Assembly (NCBI GenBank): GCA_964541595.1
Contig: CAZIRO010000138.1
Span: 1 to 7,564 of the forward strand
From: CAZIRO01 sp964541595
GTDB taxonomy: Bacteria > Acidobacteriota > HRBIN11
Reading direction: 5' to 3'
Length of the DNA stretch: 7,564 nucleotides
Shown: piece by piece, positions 1 to 6,342 of the stretch
Numbering within the stretch: the stretch's first letter is position 1
Layout: each line of letters begins with the position of its first letter
Made by a program: the position numbers and the translations under genes
The notes under the pieces: model-generated
Told to the model about the DNA's origin: nothing
The model's input: only the letters and a program-made list of their open reading frames with translations
The model's database searches: none

Positions 1-15
1 GCATTCTTGTTCTAT

Positions 16-64
16 CTCTGTGGACTCCGTGAACTCCGTGTCTCCGTGGTGCAATGATCTTGCG
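16..64. repeat. CTCCGTG short-unit repeat, left copy
   Basis: Four imperfect units of 8-9 bases follow each other: CTCTGTGGA (16-24), CTCCGTGAA (25-33), CTCCGTGT (34-41) and CTCCGTGGT (42-50). They lead into GCAATGATCTTGCG (51-64). The segment 37-64 recurs in reverse complement near the other end of the window (from 7391) with one mismatch, and that copy lacks one 9-base unit. It encodes nothing recognisable and lies upstream of the tol promoter candidate. Similar CTCCGTG-type intergenic repeats occur dispersed in some environmental bacterial genomes (from memory, not checked). Its function is unknown. Confidence 0.7.
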
Positions 65-101
65 TATATCGTGGGGGGCCATCGAGACATCCCTCTGTCC
101 C

Positions 102-132
102 ATTTCCCGTTCCCGATTCCAGGACCGGCGAC
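102..132. repeat. C/T-rich 7-base repeat with GACCGGCGAC tail
   Basis: From 103 to about 122 the sequence reads as degenerate 7-base units (TTTCCCG, TTCCCGA, TTCCAGG). It runs into GACCGGCGAC at 123-132. The same 10 bases occur at 7447-7456, inside the 7-base repeat at the right end, and the right-hand units (GACGGAA) resemble the reverse complement of these. This looks like a second dispersed intergenic repeat family that accompanies the CTCCGTG array. It ends directly against the -35 candidate of the tol operon promoter. Confidence 0.4.
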
Positions 133-161
133 TTGACCCGATGTATCCCCCGTTTTATGCT
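133..161 (+). promoter_or_regulatory. Candidate sigma70-type promoter of the tol cluster
   Basis: TTGACC at 133-138 matches five of six bases of the -35 consensus. TATGCT at 156-161 matches four of six bases of the -10 consensus, including the conserved first TA and last T. The spacer is exactly 17 bases. Transcription would start near 168 and leave a leader of about 75 bases before the first gene at 245. It is the best promoter-like pair I found upstream of the cluster. The organism's own sigma consensus is unknown. Confidence 0.5.
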
Positions 162-228
162 TTTGGCGGTTCGGGATCCCCTGATCGGATTGAACGTATT
201 CGCCGATTCCGACGTCCATAGAGATCAA

Positions 229-241
229 AACCCCGGGGGTT
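229..241 (+). promoter_or_regulatory. Small hairpin over the likely ribosome binding site of the first gene
   Basis: AACCC (229-233) can pair perfectly with GGGTT (237-241) across a three-base loop, three bases before the ATG at 245. The only Shine-Dalgarno-like sequence for this start is the G run 235-239, so the stem would hide most of it. It may lower or modulate translation of the operon's first gene. Five base pairs, three of them G:C, is a weak but plausible structure. Confidence 0.3.
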
Positions 242-244
242 GGG

Positions 245-946
245 ATGGGGCGGAAGAGTCTGACCCGCAAACAGATTCGCTACTACGAGGATCCGATCTG
301 GCGCGGCATGCGCCGTACGGTACAGGCGCTACGGACGTATTATCCGTGGATCCTCGGGGGGTGTTCGGTCGCCATTGCGGTACTGTTCGGGTGGGTGGTC
401 TGGAGCCAGCGGATCGATCGACAGGCCGGTCCGATGCTGCTGGGCACCATCGCGCAGGCCCGTCAGTGGCTGCAAAACCCATCGGATGATCCGAACGCAC
501 TGGAAGATATCGTGCGCCAGCTCGAACGGTTACGTCGGGAGTTCCGCAATCCGAAGGTAACCGTGCCGGCGACTTACTATCTGGCCAGTCTGTACCTGCA
601 AACGGATCGTCCGCAGGATGCCCGGCCGCTATTCGCTGCCATTCGGAATGCACCGGAACCGTTCGGGTCACTGGCCATTCTCGGCCATGCACAGGCCCTG
701 GCCGGGATGAAAGACTATGCGGCAGCCATTCGTGAGATTGAAGTGTTGCGTGCGCGGTCGAACCGTTCAGTTGCGGACGACTTTCTGGATCTGCTCAAGG
801 CCCGATGGTTATGGGCCATGCGCCGTGTGGAGGATGCGCGTGCGTTGCTCTCCCGATTCGCACAGAAATATCCGGACAGCCCATTCCGGGGGGATGCAAC
901 GCAGTTGTTGAATGAGATCGTATCGGCGACGGAGTCGGCTTCATGA
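245..946 (+). CDS. Membrane-anchored TPR-like periplasmic protein (YfgM/CpoB-like role)
   Basis: This 233-residue protein has a basic N-terminus (about residues 1-33), one hydrophobic segment (about 34-53, ending in the WVVW region) and a soluble helical remainder, which gives an N-in, periplasm-out topology. From about residue 106 onward there are helix pairs with TPR character: A-x-YYLASLYLQ...DARPLF, then GHAQALAGMKDYAAAI, then LKARWLWAMRRVEDARALL...YPDSPF. The last resembles the usual terminal TPR pattern. The architecture resembles YfgM-type TPR proteins. Family assignment is by pattern only. The gene heads the tol cluster, and its TGA overlaps the tolQ ATG (ATGA), so the two are probably coupled. 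In Proteobacteria a periplasmic TPR protein, CpoB (YbgF), is the last gene of the tol-pal operon; a comparable scaffold role here is inference. The start at 245 has a G-rich stretch just upstream that could serve as ribosome binding site but lies in a possible hairpin. Confidence 0.85.
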   Translation: MGRKSLTRKQIRYYEDPIWRGMRRTVQALRTYYPWILGGCSVAIAVLFGWVVWSQRIDRQAGPMLLGTIAQARQWLQNPSDDPNALEDIVRQLERLRREFRNPKVTVPATYYLASLYLQTDRPQDARPLFAAIRNAPEPFGSLAILGHAQALAGMKDYAAAIREIEVLRARSNRSVADDFLDLLKARWLWAMRRVEDARALLSRFAQKYPDSPFRGDATQLLNEIVSATESAS

Positions 947-1689
947 ATCTGTATATGCTGTTGCAACCGGCGGGACCTCCTCAGGGCATCGATTTCTGGG
1001 CGCTGTTGATGCGCATATCCCCGATATCGAAAGGGGTCCTGTTGCTTCTCGTTCTCTTTTCGATCGCCTCATGGGCCATCATCATCGCCAAGTTGCTCCT
1101 CTGGTGGCGGGTGCGACGGGCGGATCCGCAGTTTTTACGAATGTTCCACCGTATGGACGATCCGGACAGAATTCACCAGGAAGCCGGCCGACTGGATCAG
1201 AGCGGATACGCACTGTTATACAGCGATCTGTTTGAAAACCGGAAAGCGTGGATGCAGACCGATGTGGACTTCCGGGACTTACGCACGGTCATGGCGGATG
1301 TGATCGAACGGTCGATTCATGACATTCTCGATCCGCTGGAACGGCAACTGGGATTCCTGGCGACGACGGCCGGTGCCGCACCGTTTATCGGACTGTTCGG
1401 AACGGTCGTGGGGATCATCGCCGCATTTGAGGCAATCGGGCAGTACCGGGCAGCGGACCTCTCGGTTGTGGCGCCCGGGATTGCGGAAGCGCTTGTGGCC
1501 ACGGCTGCGGGTCTGGCAGCCGCCATTCCCGCGCTCATCGGGTACAACTATTTTGTCCAGAAAAACCGTAAATACCGACAGGAATTGCGGGATTTCGGGA
1601 CATACGTGCTCGAACGGTGGACGTTTCAGCGACAGGTCGTTGCGGAAAAGGAACCCACCATTCCGGTGGTGCGCAGCCGGGTGGAATAA
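943..1689 (+). CDS. tolQ: TolQ, proton channel subunit of the Tol system
   Basis: This 248-residue inner-membrane protein belongs to the MotA/TolQ/ExbB family. With TolR it forms the proton-driven motor that energises the TolA/TonB-type partner for outer-membrane constriction and maintenance. Hydrophobic segments lie at about 31-54, 139-165 and 176-204, with a cytoplasmic loop between the first two, as in TolQ. The family signature is clear: LATTAGAAPFIGLFGTVVGI (139-158), then VAPGIAEALVATAAGLAAAI (176-195) and PALIGYN. T154 and T187 match the two channel threonines known in E. coli TolQ (T145 and T178). The start overlaps the TPR gene stop (ATGA), with GGAG at 931-934 eight bases upstream. 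TolQ is preferred over ExbB because of the neighbouring tolR and tolB. Confidence 0.95.
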   Translation: MNLYMLLQPAGPPQGIDFWALLMRISPISKGVLLLLVLFSIASWAIIIAKLLLWWRVRRADPQFLRMFHRMDDPDRIHQEAGRLDQSGYALLYSDLFENRKAWMQTDVDFRDLRTVMADVIERSIHDILDPLERQLGFLATTAGAAPFIGLFGTVVGIIAAFEAIGQYRAADLSVVAPGIAEALVATAAGLAAAIPALIGYNYFVQKNRKYRQELRDFGTYVLERWTFQRQVVAEKEPTIPVVRSRVE

Positions 1690-1753
1690 ACAACCGTTTC
1701 GGGTTCCGTCGTCGGGCGTCGGATCGGATTTTTCAATCCCGGACGGATGGGCA

Positions 1754-2176
1754 ATGCCGAAACTTCAGGAACCCATGGACGACGGCGTACTCGCAGAGAT
1801 CAACGTGATCCCTCTGGTGGACATCGTCCTCGTGTTACTCATTATCTTCATGCTCACCGCGCCGCTGTTGCAACGAACCATCGATGTGCGTCTGCCACGG
1901 GCGCGGTCCGGTGCGATCCAGCCGGAAGAACGGCTGATCATCTCGATTACGGCTGAAGGCGTATACTATTTTGAACGGCAGCCGATCCGACTCGAGCAGC
2001 TGGAAGAATACGTCCGCGAACAGGCGGGCCGGTGGACACAACGTGCGGTATATGTGCGTGCCGATGCGCGCGTGTCCTATGCGTATATCGTCCGGCTACT
2101 GGACGTCTTACGTCGGTACGGGATCACCCGGATCGGCCTGGTGACCCGACCGTGGACACCGGAGCCTGCACCATGA
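1754..2176 (+). CDS. tolR: TolR, biopolymer transport ExbD/TolR family
   Basis: This 140-residue protein has one transmembrane helix and a periplasmic domain, and partners TolQ. The signature AEINVIPLVDIVLVLLIIFM (14-33) followed by LTAPLL is typical of the family, and D23 is the proton-carrying aspartate, at the same number as in E. coli TolR. The periplasmic part (about 45-130) contains the usual V-x-I-x-A-D-x-x-VxYxxIVxLLDxLRxxGI pattern (about 99-124). The open frame extends upstream into tolQ, but the ATG at 1754 gives the normal short cytoplasmic N-terminus. A second in-frame ATG at 1775 would still keep the motif. The ribosome binding site is weak (GGATGGG at 1745-1751). The gene sits 64 bases after tolQ and overlaps the next gene by ATGA. 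Confidence 0.93.
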   Translation: MPKLQEPMDDGVLAEINVIPLVDIVLVLLIIFMLTAPLLQRTIDVRLPRARSGAIQPEERLIISITAEGVYYFERQPIRLEQLEEYVREQAGRWTQRAVYVRADARVSYAYIVRLLDVLRRYGITRIGLVTRPWTPEPAP

Positions 2177-2958
2177 AGACCCCGTACTGGATCTGGGAGT
2201 GGCTCGGCTGGATCGGTTCACTTGTGGTCCACGTGACGCTTGCGCTGGTGCTGTTTCTGGTACAGGGTGCGTTTTCGTCATCTTCCATGGTCGTGATGGG
2301 TTTCCCGGGCGGCGGGACTGGTGGGCCGATGCGGATCGATCTGGTATCCCCGGAAGAGGCGGGCATGGCGCCACCTCCGGAACCGGCGGTACCGCGATCG
2401 ATCCGGAAGTATACGGTGGAGCCGGAACCGCCGCCGCCCGAACCGGAAGACCTGCCGGAACCGGAACCCCGGAAACCACCGGACGATCGCCCGAAAGTGG
2501 CGCCCAACGTGCGCGCGAAAAAACGCGTTGCATCCCCGGTACCCGCACCCTCCACTGCACGCGCGACGGTCGCGCAGACACCCGTGCGCCTGGGATTGTC
2601 CGGCGGACGCGGGGGCGGACAGGGGAGCGGGATCGGTACGGGTATCGGTCCCGGCACGGAACAGGGTGCGTTCCCGTACCGGGACTATTTGCTCGCAGTA
2701 CGCACGCGTATCCAGACGTTCTGGCGGCCGTTGATTGTGCCCCGGGGTCCGATACAGATGTATATCGCCCGCGTGTTCTTTACCCTTGACCGTTCCGGCC
2801 GACTGATCACGTTGCGCATCACACGGTCCAGCGGTGAGCCACTGTACGACATGTCGATCGAACGGGCGATCCGTCTGGCCGCGCCGTTCCCCCCGTTGCC
2901 GGCAGGGTATCCGGGGCGTACCCTGTCGTTTGATATCGAGTTCCGTTATCGGCCGTAG
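2173..2958 (+). CDS. TonB/TolA-like energy transducer
   Basis: This 261-residue protein probably takes the place of TolA, carrying energy from TolQ-TolR across the periplasm. A single N-terminal helix (about 13-31) contains S16, H20 and L27 with the spacing of the SHLS motif that TonB and TolA use to contact ExbBD/TolQR; position 31 is Gln instead of Ser. A periplasmic stalk follows, with a Pro/Glu-rich stretch (about 67-109, runs of EPEP and PPPP), a Lys/Arg-rich part, and a Gly-rich linker (142-161). The C-terminal domain (about 168-261) has the TonB C-terminal pattern: YLLAVRTRIQTFWRP, a V-x-FTLDRSGRL strand, RSSGEPLYDMSIERAI, then PFPPLPAG and a final F-D-I-E-F-R-Y strand. The Pro-rich stalk is TonB-like, unlike the long helical stalk of E. 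coli TolA. The start overlaps the tolR stop (ATGA) with GGAG at 2161-2164. Confidence 0.9.
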   Translation: MKTPYWIWEWLGWIGSLVVHVTLALVLFLVQGAFSSSSMVVMGFPGGGTGGPMRIDLVSPEEAGMAPPPEPAVPRSIRKYTVEPEPPPPEPEDLPEPEPRKPPDDRPKVAPNVRAKKRVASPVPAPSTARATVAQTPVRLGLSGGRGGGQGSGIGTGIGPGTEQGAFPYRDYLLAVRTRIQTFWRPLIVPRGPIQMYIARVFFTLDRSGRLITLRITRSSGEPLYDMSIERAIRLAAPFPPLPAGYPGRTLSFDIEFRYRP

Positions 2959-2983
2959 TGCCCATGAGGCATCCTGACCGCAT

Positions 2984-2988
2984 AGAGG
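2984..2988 (+). promoter_or_regulatory. Ribosome binding site of tolB
   Basis: AGAGG lies six bases before the ATG at 2995 and fixes the tolB start, which in turn gives a complete signal peptide. It sits in the 36-base gap after the TonB-like gene. Confidence 0.6.
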
Positions 2989-2994
2989 CGTACC

Positions 2995-4320
2995 ATGCAA
3001 TACCGGTACCGTATTGTGCACGTTCTCGGAAGTGTGGCCGTATGGTTGGTCCTGGGCGTGACCGTGGTGTCCGCCCAGCAGGCCGAGGTGATCATTTCCG
3101 ACGTTATCACGCGGACCGGGTTTGAACCCATTCGGATCGCGATTCCCCGGCCGTATTTGATCGATGTCGACGACACGGTCCGCCGCTGGGCGGAAGAGTT
3201 GCGACAGACGCTGTCCGATGACCTGACGTTCAGTCGATTGTTTCACCTGTTGCCCGAAGCGGTCGTTGACACGCTGCCGCCGTATACCGGAACCACGATG
3301 GACATGACCCTCTGGAAAGCCAATGAGGTCCAGTTTCTCGTGCTCTTAAAAGTCGGACGTTCGGGGAAACAGGTCCTTGTGGAAGCGCGTCTGTGGGATG
3401 TGGCGACCGACGACCTGCGCCTGGGACGGCGGTATACCTGGAAACCCGCACTGATCCGTCAGATCGCACATCACTTTGCGGACGACATCCTGACCACGGT
3501 ATTCGGCATTCGGGATCGACTGTTCACGTCGAAGATCCTGTTCTCTTCAACACGTACGGGGAATCCAGAGATCTTTGTTATGGATTACGATGGGCACAAC
3601 CAGGTGCAGATCACGCGCAACCATTTTGTCGATCTGTTTCCCGATATGCGACCGCGGCATCATCAGATCGTGTTTACTTCGTTGCGTAATGGTCGATCGG
3701 CGCTGATCTGGTACGATCTGTTGACCGGTCAGATGAAAACGCTCTTTGATGCAAGCGGATTGAACTCCACGCCGCGGTGGTCCCCGGACGGACGTCGGAT
3801 CGCCTTCGTCAGCGCGATGCACGGCAACGCGGAGATTTACGTGATGAATGCGGACGGATCGGGATTGCGGCGGTTGACGTTCTCCCCGTCGATCGAGAGT
3901 TCCCCGACGTGGTCCCCGTCCGGTACGCAGATCGCATTCACATCCGACCGGAGCGGACGGCCGCAGATTTATATCATGGATGCCGATGGGGGCAACGTCC
4001 GTCAGGTGACCCATTTCGGTGAATACAACGATCGTCCGGCCTGGTCCCCGGACGGGACGCGTATCGCGTTCGTGTCCCGGCACGGGTTGCAGTTTGATAT
4101 TTATGTGCTTGACCTCACCACGAACGAAATCATCCGCCTGACAGAAGGTGCGGGGAGTAATGAGTCCCCCGCCTGGGCACCCGATGGGATCCATATCGTC
4201 TTCTCGTCCAATCGCACCGGCAAGTATCAGATCTATGTCATGGACCGCTGGGGACAGGATGTACGGCAGCTGACACATCGGGGGGAAAACAAAACCCCGT
4301 CATGGCGCGTCTACGACTGA
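2995..4320 (+). CDS. tolB: TolB, periplasmic beta-propeller protein of the Tol system
   Basis: This 441-residue protein is exported to the periplasm. It has a signal peptide with a basic start (QYRYR), a hydrophobic core (about 9-25) and a likely cleavage after VSA (27). The mature N-terminal domain (about 28-175) matches TolB-N: a first strand EVIISDV, a D-L-x-x-SRLF segment (about 76-83) and the LRLGRRYTW/IAHHFADDILTTVFG region. The C-terminal domain (about 178-441) has six propeller blades of the PD40 type, with repeated I-A-F-x-S, IYVMDADG and WSPDG motifs. At 441 residues it is about the usual TolB length. In E. coli, TolB binds Pal, TolA and Lpp. No pal gene follows here, so its outer-membrane partner must be encoded elsewhere or be different. 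Confidence 0.95.
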   Translation: MQYRYRIVHVLGSVAVWLVLGVTVVSAQQAEVIISDVITRTGFEPIRIAIPRPYLIDVDDTVRRWAEELRQTLSDDLTFSRLFHLLPEAVVDTLPPYTGTTMDMTLWKANEVQFLVLLKVGRSGKQVLVEARLWDVATDDLRLGRRYTWKPALIRQIAHHFADDILTTVFGIRDRLFTSKILFSSTRTGNPEIFVMDYDGHNQVQITRNHFVDLFPDMRPRHHQIVFTSLRNGRSALIWYDLLTGQMKTLFDASGLNSTPRWSPDGRRIAFVSAMHGNAEIYVMNADGSGLRRLTFSPSIESSPTWSPSGTQIAFTSDRSGRPQIYIMDADGGNVRQVTHFGEYNDRPAWSPDGTRIAFVSRHGLQFDIYVLDLTTNEIIRLTEGAGSNESPAWAPDGIHIVFSSNRTGKYQIYVMDRWGQDVRQLTHRGENKTPSWRVYD

Positions 4321-4368
4321 TCGCCATTGATCTGCACGCCGAATCGGATTCTTGTGGATGGGTTCAGG

Positions 4369-4395
4369 TTCCGGGGTAGTGTGAGCCCACCGGAA
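4369..4395 (+). promoter_or_regulatory. Possible hairpin masking the ribosome binding site of the sulfatase-like gene
   Basis: TTCCGG (4369-4374) is the perfect complement of CCGGAA (4390-4395), with a 15-base loop. The right arm overlaps GGAAG (4392-4396), the only Shine-Dalgarno-like sequence before the ATG at 4409. It lies in the 88-base gap between tolB and the next gene, and could separate translation of the last gene from the tol genes. The stem is short, so this is a candidate only. Confidence 0.3.
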
Positions 4396-4408
4396 GCACG
4401 GGTAGATC

Positions 4409-6151
4409 ATGTGGAAGACGATTCGGGGGCGACGTCCGTGGGTGCTGTTACTGCTGGTGGGCGTGTCTTTACTGGAACGGGCGGACGTCGCATCGTTCCT
4501 GCCGTCGGCGGTCGTACTGATCACATTTGATGCCGCGCGTCGGGACGTGTTTCCGCACGCCTGCGGGGGAACGATGCCCGACGATTTGATGCCCGGATTG
4601 GCCCGGTTTTGTCAGACGGCCACGGTATTCACGCATGCGGTGGCGCCGGGACCGGGGACATGGCTCGGGATCCCGAGTCTCTATACCGGTCTGGACCCGG
4701 TACATCATCAGGTGCGTGTTCCCCCTTTACTGTCGCCGGGAGTGGTCACACTCGCCGAAGTGTTTACCAGTCGCGGATATCATACGGCCGTGATCAGCGG
4801 CAACCCGGGACAGTTTGCTCCGGAGACACTCGTACCGCAGGGGTTCCGGATTGTGGATCTGCGTATCCCATCGAATCTCCGCATTCGTCGGCCTGCACGC
4901 ACGTTTTCTCCGAAGGCGCCGTTGTGGGATCCCGAGACGCTCGCGACCGTAGCCGCTGTGCGTATCCGTACGCTATGCCCGTTCTGTTTCATTCACGTGC
5001 ACTTCGCACAACCGCATGATCCGTACGGCGCACCACCGGAGATCGTACATGCGGTTGCCAAACGTCTTGGCGTGCGCCTGGATGACCGGATCCTCCGGAT
5101 GCAACGGGGCATCATGACCGTACCGCTCGTGCGCAAATTGCGCGGTCGCCGTATCCCGTACGATCGACTGTCACCGGATCAGTACGCAACAATCCGCACG
5201 CTGTACATCTCCGGTCTGGTATGGGCCGATCGTGCGTTTCGCAGACTGCTTTCCGCAGTGCAGGACCGTACGGATTGGGCACGCACCATCGTGGTGGTGG
5301 CCGCGGATCACGGGGAGTCCCTCGGTGAACACGGGTTCTGGGGACATGGGGAAACCGTATACGAACCCGAAGTGCGGATTCCGTTTGTCCTGAAAGCGCC
5401 GTTCGTGCCACCCGGACGCCGTGAAGAATGGGTATCCCTGGTGGACGTGTTCTGCACGCTCGTTCGCGCGATTCGCGCCCCGGATTGGATCCGTCCCCCG
5501 GGGTCTGTCTGTATCGATGCCCGACCGATGCGACGGCGCTGGGTCATCAGTGATGCGTACCATATGCAGGCCCTGTATTTTGAACAATATAAACTCGTCT
5601 ACCGCCGCAGTTCCCAGGAGGCACAGCTGTTCGATATCGCGGCTGACCCATCCGAATCACATGATATCCTGCCATATCATTACCGGCTGGGGAAAACCAT
5701 GTTTGCCACGCTGATCGCGTATCGCCGGTTGCGCATGCGGCCGGAGTTGCCGGTCGGCACGTTGACCTGGTCTGCGGACGCTGACTGGCTGGAGGCGCTG
5801 CGGGCACTCGGATACACCCAGGTGCGTCGGCGCATGCGGGTGCCCCGCTTTCGCATGGTCCCGCAGCGGCTGGATCCGGATTCCGTACGTTTCCGATGGG
5901 TCTGGATCCCGCGCGAGCGCGATGGTGTCCTGCGGATCCACAATATGGGACCTGCCGCCTGGCCGGGACGTGCCGATCCACAGACGGCAGGTGGGGTGAC
6001 CATCACATGCGAGGTCCGAAACGGTCCGCGCTGGCAGCTGTGGCGGTACGTATTACGGGAAGATCTGCCGCCCGGTGGCGTGGTGGTCCAGACGCTGCCC
6101 AACGTTCAGGCCGTACGCAATTGCCGCTGGTCCCAGCACGATGGCACGTAA
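4409..6151 (+). CDS. Alkaline-phosphatase-superfamily (sulfatase-like) enzyme, membrane anchored
   Basis: This 580-residue protein has an N-terminal basic then hydrophobic segment (about 5-22: a signal anchor or signal peptide), so the enzyme should face the periplasm. The sulfatase fold is evident: VVLITFDAARRD (35-46) with metal-ligand candidates D41 and D46, the IPSLYTGLDPVHH segment (88-100), HFAQPHDPY (198-206) and AADHGESLGEHGFWGHGETV (298-317) with D300, H301 and H313. FDIAADPSESHDI (408-420) and LRALGYT (464-470) mark the usual end of the domain. The formylglycine motif C/S-x-P-x-R is absent: the aligned stretch is T84-W-L-G-I, so it is unlikely to be a classical sulfatase. Thr84 could be a nucleophile as in phospho-transferring relatives. 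The substrate is unknown. Residues about 480-580 form an extra domain. An in-frame TAG at 4403 rules out a longer start. It follows tolB where pal would be expected. Confidence 0.88.
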   Translation: MWKTIRGRRPWVLLLLVGVSLLERADVASFLPSAVVLITFDAARRDVFPHACGGTMPDDLMPGLARFCQTATVFTHAVAPGPGTWLGIPSLYTGLDPVHHQVRVPPLLSPGVVTLAEVFTSRGYHTAVISGNPGQFAPETLVPQGFRIVDLRIPSNLRIRRPARTFSPKAPLWDPETLATVAAVRIRTLCPFCFIHVHFAQPHDPYGAPPEIVHAVAKRLGVRLDDRILRMQRGIMTVPLVRKLRGRRIPYDRLSPDQYATIRTLYISGLVWADRAFRRLLSAVQDRTDWARTIVVVAADHGESLGEHGFWGHGETVYEPEVRIPFVLKAPFVPPGRREEWVSLVDVFCTLVRAIRAPDWIRPPGSVCIDARPMRRRWVISDAYHMQALYFEQYKLVYRRSSQEAQLFDIAADPSESHDILPYHYRLGKTMFATLIAYRRLRMRPELPVGTLTWSADADWLEALRALGYTQVRRRMRVPRFRMVPQRLDPDSVRFRWVWIPRERDGVLRIHNMGPAAWPGRADPQTAGGVTITCEVRNGPRWQLWRYVLREDLPPGGVVVQTLPNVQAVRNCRWSQHDGT

Positions 6152-6287
6152 ACCCGTTCGTTTGCGAAATCCACAGAAGTTGTGGAATTCTCGGGTCCAT
6201 CGGTCGATTCCGCTTGCCAGGACAGTGTCCACGTTCGCGCACGGCAACCCCAAGAAGTTGTGGATGTGGCCCGAAGAAATGCGATGA
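6141..6287 (+). other. Possible small basic ORF (48 codons) with repeated NPxKLW motif
   Basis: An ATG at 6141 overlaps the end of the sulfatase-like gene by 11 bases and opens a 48-codon frame ending in TGA at 6285-6287. The product is strongly basic at its start (MARKPVRLRNPQKLW) and repeats the motif as NPKKLW 26 codons later. The two copies use different codons for Asn and Pro (AAT CCA against AAC CCC). There is no clear Shine-Dalgarno sequence and I recognise no family. It may be chance reading through two DNA repeats. It is listed because it is the only open frame reaching across this intergenic region with internal structure. Confidence 0.2.
6170..6264. repeat. 12-base direct repeat and small hairpin in the convergent intergenic region
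   Basis: AGAAGTTGTGGA occurs exactly at 6175-6186 and 6253-6264, 78 bases apart. The first copy is part of a hairpin, TCCACA-GAAGT-TGTGGA (6170-6186), with a perfect six-base stem, about 20 bases after the stop of the sulfatase-like gene. No T-run follows, so it is not a standard intrinsic terminator. It could be a protein-binding pair or a transcription end signal for the cluster. Apart from this and the small ORF, I see nothing else in 6152-6342. Confidence 0.5.
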
Positions 6288-6342
6288 TTTGTGTCACAGA
6301 ACTGCACATCGATGTTGCGGGGGGATCGGAAAGACTGCGAAT

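Noticed and set aside
16..50. CRISPR array
   Set aside because: The units are 8-9 bases with no spacers; there are no cas genes.
1319..1753. Extended N-terminus for TolR, since the frame is open back into tolQ
   Set aside because: The extra residues overlap tolQ in another frame, look random, and TolR proteins start just before the transmembrane motif, as the ATG at 1754 gives.
2032..2172. Longer start for the TonB-like protein
   Set aside because: The added part overlaps tolR and would put 47 unrelated residues before the motor-contact helix; the ATG at 2173 has a GGAG and an ATGA overlap.
2278..3246. Long antisense open frame (322 codons) opposite the TonB-like gene and the start of tolB
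   Set aside because: It lies opposite two well-supported genes, its product is low-complexity and Arg/Gly/Pro-rich with no recognisable motif, and long antisense frames are expected in GC-rich DNA.
3547..4278. Antisense open frame (243 codons) opposite the tolB propeller
   Set aside because: It mirrors the repeated propeller codons; the product shows no domain and the + strand gene is certain.
6167..6267. DnaA-box cluster or origin, from three NNNTCCACA-like sites
   Set aside because: Each has at least two mismatches to TTATCCACA at the 5' side, there is no A+T-rich unwinding element, and no dnaA or dnaN is nearby.
6152..6342. Standard intrinsic terminator between the convergent genes
   Set aside because: The only clear hairpin (6170-6186) has a six-base stem and no T-run on either strand.
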